This document shows positions 26,262-31,579 of a stretch of 31,579 nt of DNA, in pieces. The stretch comes from WLMZ01 sp037139095 (GTDB taxonomy: Bacteria > Actinomycetota > Acidimicrobiia > Acidimicrobiales > Ilumatobacteraceae). The stretch covers positions 1 through 31,579 of the forward strand of contig JBAXHD010000032.1 of the NCBI GenBank assembly GCA_037139095.1. Direction: 5' to 3'. The position numbers and the translations under genes were made by a program. The notes under the pieces are model-generated. The model saw nothing but the letters and a program-made list of their open reading frames with translations. It ran no database searches and was not told the DNA's origin. The stretch's first letter is position 1, and each line of letters begins with the position of its first letter.

Positions 26262-26280
26262 GTATGTAAGGCTTGCCTAA
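26262..26280 (-). promoter_or_regulatory. Predicted DtxR/IdeR iron box upstream of FTR1
   Basis: Minus-strand TTAGGCAAGCCTTACATAC agrees at 14 of 19 positions with the known DtxR/IdeR consensus TTAGGTTAGCCTAACCTAA. The core TTAGGC..GCCTTA is nearly symmetric. Its place before an iron permease supports a metal-dependent operator that would shut the gene off when iron is plentiful. Confidence 0.65.
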
Positions 26281-26306
26281 CATTGCAACTTGTAGAGGAG
26301 ATTTTC

Positions 26307-27584
26307 CTAACCCACATCGCAGGCAAGGAGATCGTCGTATGTCTCGCGCCGAATGACGAGCCGCGCCTGACCCTTGCTGACGAACACCACAGGCGGACGC
26401 GCCACCTTGTTGTAGTTGCTTCCCATGCTGTGCCCGTACGCACCAGTGACCGGGGTGGCAAGTAAGTCGCCGACTCGGATGTCGTTGGGCACCGCTGCCT
26501 CGAAGATCAAGATGTCGCCGCTCTCGCAGTGCTTGCCGACGAGACGTGCCGAACTGGGGCGCTCGGCCGCAACATCGCGCGGCAAGAACGCCTCGTAACC
26601 GCTGCCGTACAACACAGGCCGCGGGTTGTCGCTCATGCCACCGTCGACCGAGATGTAGGTGCGAATGCCAGGGATCTCTTTCACCGTGCCCACTGTGTAG
26701 ACGGTGAGCGCTGCCGAGGCCACGATCGAGCGGCCGGGCTCGATGCTGACGCGAGCGCGCACGTTGAGTGCCGCGCATGCGTCGAGCAGCACGTTGCCCC
26801 AATCCGTAATGGTGGGTACTTCCTCGCCGCTTGTGTACGCCACGCCAAGACCGCCGCCGAGCACCAACTCGGGCAGGCCGAATGGCTCGGCGAACTTGGC
26901 CATCACCTCGGCAGCCTTGGCGAAACTCGATGCCTCGAACACGTTTGAGCCGATGTGACAGTGCAACCCGACGAGATGCATTGAGGCCGACGTGGTCGCC
27001 CGATCAACCGCACGCGCCGCATCGCCATTGCCAAGGTTAAAACCAAACTTGCTGTCGTCTTGACCGGTAGCGATGAACTCGTGAGTGTGCGCGTGCACGC
27101 CCGGCGTGATGCGCAACAGAACCTCGGGGCAGGGCAACCCTTCGGCATGCAGCGCATCGAGACGATCCATCTCATCAAAGCTGTCGACCACAATGTGATG
27201 CACGCCTGCAGTGATCGCGTGACGCAACTCTTGGGCGCTCTTGTTGTTGCCATGCATCACGCATGCCGATGCTGGAACACCGGCAGCCAACACGATGTGC
27301 AGTTCGCCGCCGGTAGCCACGTCGAGCAACAGGCCTTCTTCATAGGCCAACAAGGCCATTGCCTTACACAAGAAGGCCTTGCTCGCATACACCACGTTGC
27401 GACGACCGAACGCCTGCACGGCCTCGCGGCATCGGGCGCGTAGGTGATCCTCGTCGTACACGAACAGGGGCGTGCCGTAGGTGGCGGCAAGCTCGGCAAC
27501 CGAGCAACCGCCGATGAGCAACGAACCATCAGCACCGACGGTTGCGTTGTCGGACAACAACGACATGGGAACTGCGGTGGTCAT
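26307..27584 (-). CDS. lysA: Diaminopimelate decarboxylase
   Basis: PLP enzyme making lysine from meso-diaminopimelate, the last step of lysine synthesis. 425 residues from MTTAVPMSLL. The PLP lysine is Lys69 in NVVYASKAFLC. HCHIGSNV (substrate and cofactor contacts), EPGRSIVA (phosphate binding) and the active-site cysteine in GKHCESGD are all present. The start is 2 nt after the argS stop; an in-frame frame extending upstream into argS is not a credible N-terminus. The argS-lysA order is conserved in actinobacteria. Confidence 0.96.
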   Translation of the reverse strand: MTTAVPMSLLSDNATVGADGSLLIGGCSVAELAATYGTPLFVYDEDHLRARCREAVQAFGRRNVVYASKAFLCKAMALLAYEEGLLLDVATGGELHIVLAAGVPASACVMHGNNKSAQELRHAITAGVHHIVVDSFDEMDRLDALHAEGLPCPEVLLRITPGVHAHTHEFIATGQDDSKFGFNLGNGDAARAVDRATTSASMHLVGLHCHIGSNVFEASSFAKAAEVMAKFAEPFGLPELVLGGGLGVAYTSGEEVPTITDWGNVLLDACAALNVRARVSIEPGRSIVASAALTVYTVGTVKEIPGIRTYISVDGGMSDNPRPVLYGSGYEAFLPRDVAAERPSSARLVGKHCESGDILIFEAAVPNDIRVGDLLATPVTGAYGHSMGSNYNKVARPPVVFVSKGQARLVIRRETYDDLLACDVG

Positions 27585-27586
27585 AT

Positions 27587-29320
27587 CTACATCCGCTCTG
27601 GTGCTGAAATGCCGAGAAGGTCGAGACCCTTTTCCATCACCCGCGCCGTGATATCGCACAGCGCAAGGCGACTCTGCTTGGTTGCTTCGTCGGCAGCCTT
27701 GAGCACGGGGCAGTGCTCGTAAAAACCGGTGAAGTCTTGGGCCAGATCGAACAGGTAGGTGCACAAGCGATGCGGGCTGTAGCGATCGATGGTGTCCCAA
27801 ACCGCAGTGTCAAAGGCAAGCAGCCGCAACGCCAGCGCGCGCTCTTGCGGAGTAGCGAGCACCGGCACCGAGTTTCGAACCGAGGCGCGATCGACCTCGG
27901 CGCGACGGAAGATGCTGCAGATGCGCGCATGCGCGTATTGCAGATACGGCGCAGTGTTGCCATCGAACGACAACATGCGATCCCACTCGAACACGTAGTC
28001 CTTGATGCGATCGGTTGACAGGTCGGCGTACTTCACCGCGCCGATACCGATTGCATGCGCAACAGCCGTGCGCTCGGCCACTGGCAGATCGGGGTTCTTG
28101 TCGACCACTGCAGCCTCGGCGCGCTCGAGAGCCTCGTTGAGCAGTTCGTTGAGTTTCAGCGACTCGCCACTGCGGCTCTTGAGCATCTTGCGATCGGCGC
28201 CGAGCACGTTGCCAAACGCCACGTGCACCGCCACTCCAGGAGTCAGCCAGCCGGCCATCTCAGACACCGCGAACACCATCGCCAAATGCTGAGCCTGTGG
28301 CGCACCAACCACGTAGACCATGCGATCGACCTTGAGCCGCTCGACTCGATCGATGACACACGCAAGGTCGGTGGTTGCGTAGTTGTAGCCACCCACAGAG
28401 TTCTGCACGATGAGCGGCAATGGCTCGCCCTCGCGATTCAGGTATCCGGCCGGGAACACCACCTGAGCGCCATCGCTCTCGCGCAGCAGACCCACGTCGC
28501 GAAGCCTGGTGACGACACCGGGCAGCATCGGGTTGTACATGCTCTCGGGTGCCAGATCGGCGTCGGTGAGTAGCACGCCAAGCGTTGCGTACACCGTGTT
28601 GAAGTAACGAGTGCTCTCGGCCACGAGCACGCCCCACAAACGAAGCGTCTCGGCGTCGCCGCCTTGCAACAGCACCACACGCTGACGGGCGCGATCGCCG
28701 AATACCTCACCGGCTTCGAACTTGGCGCGGGCCGCTTTATAGAAACCAGCGAGATCGCCCACCGACAGTTCGCTGGCCGCTTCGGTTTCGCCGAGGTCGA
28801 GCATGTGCTCGATCAACATGCCAAACGGAGTACCCCAATCGCCGATGTGATTTTCTTTGGTAACCCGGTGCCCAACAAAGGTGAGCATGCGCACGATGGC
28901 ATCGCCAATGACCGTGGTGCGCAGATGCCCAACGTGCATTTCTTTGGCCACGTTGGGATGCGAGTAGTCGACAACAATGTGCTCGGCCGTGGGCGTTGAA
29001 CGCACACCAAGGTGGCTGTCGTTGGCCGCTGCCGCAAGCTGAGACGCCAAGAACTCGTTGGTAAACGTGAGGTTCAAAAAGCCGGGGCCGGCAATCTCGA
29101 TGTCGCTGCACACACCGACGAGCAGATCTCGGGCGATGGCCAACACTGCTTCGGCAACCTGCCGAGGATTCTGACCAAGCTGCTTGGCGATAGCCAACGC
29201 ACCGTTGGCTTGCGCATCGGCGCGGTCGCTGGGTCGCACTACCGGATCTACGCCGGGGCCGCCAACGGCAGCAAAGGCCGGAGCCAGCAGTTCAGAGACG
29301 GTGACGATCGGATCAGCCAT
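27587..29320 (-). CDS. argS: Arginyl-tRNA synthetase
   Basis: Charges tRNA-Arg. 577 residues from MADPIVTVSELL: an N-terminal additional domain (about 1-105), a class I core with the HIGH-like SHPNVAKEMHVGHLR (residues about 123-137), and a C-terminal helical anticodon-binding domain ending near ISAPERM. The KMSKS equivalent is replaced by KMLKSRSGES, as seen in other ArgRS proteins, which often lack a true KMSKS. The ATG is preferred over an in-frame earlier start because the family begins there and CAGAAT lies 8 nt upstream. It is divergent from tRNA-Arg(CCG) 127 nt away. Confidence 0.96.
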   Translation of the reverse strand: MADPIVTVSELLAPAFAAVGGPGVDPVVRPSDRADAQANGALAIAKQLGQNPRQVAEAVLAIARDLLVGVCSDIEIAGPGFLNLTFTNEFLASQLAAAANDSHLGVRSTPTAEHIVVDYSHPNVAKEMHVGHLRTTVIGDAIVRMLTFVGHRVTKENHIGDWGTPFGMLIEHMLDLGETEAASELSVGDLAGFYKAARAKFEAGEVFGDRARQRVVLLQGGDAETLRLWGVLVAESTRYFNTVYATLGVLLTDADLAPESMYNPMLPGVVTRLRDVGLLRESDGAQVVFPAGYLNREGEPLPLIVQNSVGGYNYATTDLACVIDRVERLKVDRMVYVVGAPQAQHLAMVFAVSEMAGWLTPGVAVHVAFGNVLGADRKMLKSRSGESLKLNELLNEALERAEAAVVDKNPDLPVAERTAVAHAIGIGAVKYADLSTDRIKDYVFEWDRMLSFDGNTAPYLQYAHARICSIFRRAEVDRASVRNSVPVLATPQERALALRLLAFDTAVWDTIDRYSPHRLCTYLFDLAQDFTGFYEHCPVLKAADEATKQSRLALCDITARVMEKGLDLLGISAPERM

Positions 29321-29328
29321 GGACTGCC

Positions 29329-29334
29329 ATTCTG
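29329..29334 (-). promoter_or_regulatory. Possible -10 element of argS-lysA
   Basis: CAGAAT, 8 nt upstream of the argS ATG at 29320; one base off the TAnnnT pattern seen at other genes here. No ribosome-binding site lies between. Confidence 0.35.
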
Positions 29335-29400
29335 CCCGTTCGGCCGCGTGAACGCGAAGTGCATTCAAAACGCGCATTCGAAACCAACCGCCGCGGTCCT

Positions 29401-29430
29401 TCGACAAACTCGCGCCTCGACCGCTAACGT
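29401..29430 (+). promoter_or_regulatory. Promoter of tRNA-Arg
   Basis: A -35 TCGACA (29401-29406) and -10 TAACGT (29425-29430) separated by 18 nt. The predicted transcript start is about 10 nt before the mature tRNA, as expected for a stable RNA gene. Confidence 0.6.
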
Positions 29431-29447
29431 GGGCAGGCGTTTATCCA

Positions 29448-29519
29448 GCCCTCGTAGCTCAGGGGATAGAGCATTGGTTTCCGGAACCATGTGCGGGAGT
29501 TCGAATCTCTCCGAGGGCG
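29448..29519 (+). tRNA. tRNA-Arg (anticodon CCG, reads CGG)
   Basis: 72 nt fold into a full cloverleaf. The acceptor GCCCTCG pairs with CGAGGGC (7 bp), and the D arm is GCTC/GAGC. The anticodon arm has loop TTCCGGA with CCG at the anticodon; the first stem pair is T-T, the other four pair. The T arm GGGAG/CTCTC carries loop TTCGAAT. The discriminator base is G and no CCA is encoded, so it must be added after transcription. It lies head to head with argS, whose product charges it. Confidence 0.95.
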
Positions 29520-29544
29520 CTTTCCATCTTCGGTGATTCCTGCC

Positions 29545-29557
29545 GGGCCATTGGCCC
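29545..29557 (+). terminator. Weak hairpin behind tRNA-Arg
   Basis: GGGCC and GGCCC with a 3-nt loop, 26 nt after the tRNA. There is no T-run, so it may only help 3'-end processing or Rho-dependent stopping. Confidence 0.25.
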
Positions 29558-29594
29558 CAGCCCCGAGATAGTGGTTCGTCCCCCTTCACGGTCG

Positions 29595-29600
29595 TAAGGT
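29595..29600 (+). promoter_or_regulatory. Predicted -10 element of the 201-residue protein gene (leaderless)
   Basis: TAAGGT, 7 nt before the GTG at 29608. Confidence 0.5.
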
Positions 29601-29607
29601 GTGACCC

Positions 29608-30213
29608 GTGAATAGCACCAAGGCCCACATCGCCGCCCTCTCCCTGCTCGATCGCGCACTCATCGCGGTTACCGACGACGAGATGGCAGCCCTACTCGCC
29701 GGCCTTCCCGAAGACCACACCACTGCGGTCAAGCGCATCTGCGATCTTCGCGACGAAGACACCGATCTCGTCGAAGCCGTGCGCATTGCGGCCCACAAGG
29801 GTCGCCTCAACGGCGACCTGCAGCGCCTCGGTGTGGTGCTCTCCGATGCGTGCTTGGCCGATTGCCTCGAGCAGCTCGGCGACGCAGCAGACATGCCCAC
29901 CGAAGAAGAACTGCTGGCAGTTATCCCCGGCCTCATCGAACGTCACGGGCTCGGCATCGTGCGCGTGATGCTTGCCGCAACCGTGGTTGGCGAAGCCCCC
30001 GTGTCGGCGATGATCGTTGGCCTGCTGAAGACCGACGAAACCGTGAAGCTCGCTCCGGTTGAGCTCAAGCCACTGGCTCCGCTGTTGCCACCAAAGGCCG
30101 ACGACGAAGAGCGTCTGCGTCTGAAGGCTCAGCGCAAAGAGCGCAAAGCACAAGAGCAGGCCGAGGCCAAGCTGCGTCGCGACCAAGTCGCTCGCGCCCG
30201 CAACCGCGTCTAG
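29608..30213 (+). CDS. Unrecognised 201-residue acidic helical protein with basic tail
   Basis: I do not recognise the family. It looks fully helical: an acidic N-terminal two-thirds (for example TDDEMAALLAGLPEDH and DMPTEEELLAVIPGLIE), a Pro-rich hinge (PLAPLLPPK, about 154-162), and a strongly charged, mostly basic C-terminal helix (about 168-201, repeats of Lys/Arg/Gln/Glu) that could bind nucleic acid or ribosomes. There is no signal peptide or membrane segment. The GTG start is chosen from TAAGGT 7 nt upstream. It converges on the alkyltransferase gene and shares the bases CTAG, which supply both stop codons. The composition and codon use look like true coding sequence. Confidence 0.75.
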   Translation: MNSTKAHIAALSLLDRALIAVTDDEMAALLAGLPEDHTTAVKRICDLRDEDTDLVEAVRIAAHKGRLNGDLQRLGVVLSDACLADCLEQLGDAADMPTEEELLAVIPGLIERHGLGIVRVMLAATVVGEAPVSAMIVGLLKTDETVKLAPVELKPLAPLLPPKADDEERLRLKAQRKERKAQEQAEAKLRRDQVARARNRV

Positions 30214-30728
30214 TTGCTGCGAGAAACCGAGGCTGTCGCGGCGGCTACTAAACGTTCGTGACTGAGTAGCCACGATTTCGTATCGATGCCCGCCGCGAAT
30301 CCGGTGAGAGAACCATCGGCGCCCACCACGCGATGGCACGGCACCACGATCGAAAGTGGATTGCGCCCATTGGCTGCGCCCACTGCTCGCGCTTTGCGCG
30401 AGTCGCCCATACGCCTGGCCTGCTCGCCGTAACTCACGGTCTCGGCAAACGGTATTGATCGCAATGCCATCCATGCCGCCTGCTGAAAATCGGTTCCCTG
30501 CGGATCGAGCGCAAGATCGAACTCGGTTCGGGTGCCAGCGAAGTACTCGTCGAGCTGTGCGCGTGTCATCGCGAGCACGCCGTTGGGATCGACCTCACCA
30601 CCAGCGCGATCAGGCAGAGGTACGCGGTTTGGTTTCTCTGTGTGCCAGAGCACAGCGCGCAGCCCAGCATCGGATGCGACAAGCGTGAGCACACCGACCG
30701 GAGTCGACATCGTGGTTTCGTACAACAT
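30210..30728 (-). CDS. ogt: Methylated-DNA-protein cysteine methyltransferase (O6-alkylguanine repair)
   Basis: Suicide repair protein moving alkyl groups from O6-alkylguanine to its own cysteine. 172 residues: a variable N-terminal domain and a C-terminal DNA-binding domain with the active-site PCHRVV, Cys131, plus the helix-turn-helix segment ETVSYGEQARRMGDSRKARAVG (given as ETVSYGEQARR, then KARAVGAANGRNP). The ATG at 30728 is favoured by AGAAGGG about 9 nt upstream. It follows the acyl-CoA dehydrogenase gene by 68 nt and ends tail to tail with the 201-residue gene, sharing CTAG. Ogt versus Ada-C naming cannot be settled by sequence alone. Confidence 0.94.
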   Translation of the reverse strand: MLYETTMSTPVGVLTLVASDAGLRAVLWHTEKPNRVPLPDRAGGEVDPNGVLAMTRAQLDEYFAGTRTEFDLALDPQGTDFQQAAWMALRSIPFAETVSYGEQARRMGDSRKARAVGAANGRNPLSIVVPCHRVVGADGSLTGFAAGIDTKSWLLSHERLVAAATASVSRSN

Positions 30729-30796
30729 CGGTACCAACCCTTCTGTGTGACCGAGCGCAAGCACTACGCATCGGTGCGGTGTGAAACGAGCTCAGC

Positions 30797-31579
30797 TCAG
30801 CTGGGCTCTTTGGGCAGACCCAGCACTCGCTCGCCAACGATGTTGCGCTGGATCTGGCTGGTGCCACCCCAGATGGTCTCGCTGCGGCTGAAGAAGAACG
30901 AGCTCATCATTGGGCTCACTGGGTATCCGGGACGGCGCTTATCGCGTGCGGCGCCTGGCCACGTACCAGTTGATGGGCCAGCGTCGACCAGCATTGCGCC
31001 AGCCCCGGTGATGTCGAGCGCAAGCAGCATTGCTTCTTGGTGCATCTCGGACCAATACATCTTGTTCGAAGCGCCGAGTGCAACAACGCCAGGGTCGCGG
31101 CTGTTGTTGAGCGTGGCGCTGAGCGAACGCAGGCCGTTCACGCGCAGGATCTGAATCTTCGTATAGAACTTGACGAGGCGCTGGCGAATGCTGGGATCGT
31201 CGATGAGTCCGTTGCTCTTGGCCATCTCGGTCATCAACCGGTGCTCTTCTTCGAAGCGGCGGTAACCAGTGGTTGCGCTCATGCCACGCTCGAACGCCAG
31301 CGTCGAGTTGGCGACCTTCCAGCCGTTGTTCACGCCACCAACAACGTTGTCCTTCGGGCAATGCGCGTTGTCGAAGAACACTTCGCAGAACTCGGCGGTG
31401 CCGTCGGGCTGGGTGATGCCGCGAACTTCGACACCGGGCTGATCCATTGGCACGAGCAGATACGAGATGCCCTTGTGCTTGGGCGCATCAAGGTCGGTGC
31501 GGGTGAGCAAGAAGCAGTAGTCGGCGTGATGGCCCTGAGTGGTCCACACCTTTTGGCCGTTAATGATCCACTCGTCGCC
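30797..31579 (-). CDS. Acyl-CoA dehydrogenase, C-terminal part (runs off the window)
   Basis: FAD enzyme introducing a double bond into an acyl-CoA in fatty-acid or side-chain breakdown. 260 residues are visible; the N-terminus lies beyond the right edge. The visible part begins in the middle beta domain (DEWIINGQKVWTTQGHHADY), continues with the C-terminal helical bundle (NSTLAFERGMSATTGYRR), and ends with the conserved IWGGTSQIQRNIVGERVLGLP. There is no stop or frameshift in the visible part. The GTG at 31549 is an internal valine, not a start. A FadE-type steroid or fatty-acid role is possible, but the substrate cannot be read. Confidence 0.93.
   Translation of the reverse strand, partial: GDEWIINGQKVWTTQGHHADYCFLLTRTDLDAPKHKGISYLLVPMDQPGVEVRGITQPDGTAEFCEVFFDNAHCPKDNVVGGVNNGWKVANSTLAFERGMSATTGYRRFEEEHRLMTEMAKSNGLIDDPSIRQRLVKFYTKIQILRVNGLRSLSATLNNSRDPGVVALGASNKMYWSEMHQEAMLLALDITGAGAMLVDAGPSTGTWPGAARDKRRPGYPVSPMMSSFFFSRSETIWGGTSQIQRNIVGERVLGLPKEPS

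Noticed and set aside
26204..26306. Riboswitch in the FTR1 leader
   Set aside because: Only a single simple hairpin is visible and no known riboswitch core; the iron box explains regulation better.
29365..29628. Minus-strand open frames across the tRNA
   Set aside because: They are antisense readings of the tRNA-Arg gene; the cloverleaf is complete.
29692..30474. 260-codon minus-strand open frame across the 201-residue gene and ogt
   Set aside because: Overlaps ogt out of frame and is opposite the 201-residue gene; no family motif and odd composition.

Overview
The window looks like a core chromosomal segment of a moderately high-GC actinobacterium. The gene order argS-lysA-hom-thrC-rho-rpmE-prfA-prmC ... 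wecA-atpI-atpBEFHAGD follows the arrangement known from Mycobacterium and Streptomyces. Several traits differ from those genera: separate b and b' ATP synthase subunits, a free delta subunit, no thrB or sua5 in the cluster, and many start codons lying 6-9 nt behind a TAnnnT hexamer. An early-branching actinobacterial lineage such as Acidimicrobiia would fit. That placement is inference from gene content; no database search was run. I see no insertion sequences, prophage genes, CRISPR arrays or rRNA.

Layout, in transcription order on the minus strand from the right. A partial acyl-CoA dehydrogenase (30797-31579) and an O6-alkylguanine-DNA alkyltransferase (30210-30728) face an unknown plus-strand gene (29608-30213). 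A tRNA-Arg(CCG) gene (29448-29519, plus) lies head to head with argS. argS-lysA is a tight pair. It is followed by an FTR1/EfeU iron permease with a DtxR/IdeR-like iron box, then hom-thrC, rho with a long leader, rpmE with tandem hairpins behind it, an unknown 339-residue protein, and prfA-prmC.

The block 10816-16943 is five plus-strand genes: a thiolase-like protein, a nucleoside hydrolase, a zinc-type dehydrogenase, an S9 (DPP-IV type) peptidase and a TerB-like protein. They interrupt the conserved minus-strand order where sua5 would be expected. Left of them come rpiB-glyA, then wecA, then the ATP synthase operon atpZ-atpI-atpB-atpE-atpF'-atpF-atpH-atpA-atpG-atpD. The operon runs off the left edge, where atpC would be expected.

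The genes serve translation (argS, tRNA-Arg, prfA, prmC, rpmE), transcription termination (rho), aspartate-family amino-acid synthesis (lysA, hom, thrC), one-carbon and pentose metabolism (glyA, rpiB), cell-envelope lipid-linked sugar synthesis (wecA) and energy conversion (atp). No wholly new system is evident. The strongest leads are the leaderless-promoter signature shared by about ten genes, terminal extensions on ATP synthase subunits alpha, gamma and b', the DGPR/NDRYDR repeat tract in Rho, the iron box at FTR1, the five-gene insertion, and two unrecognised proteins.
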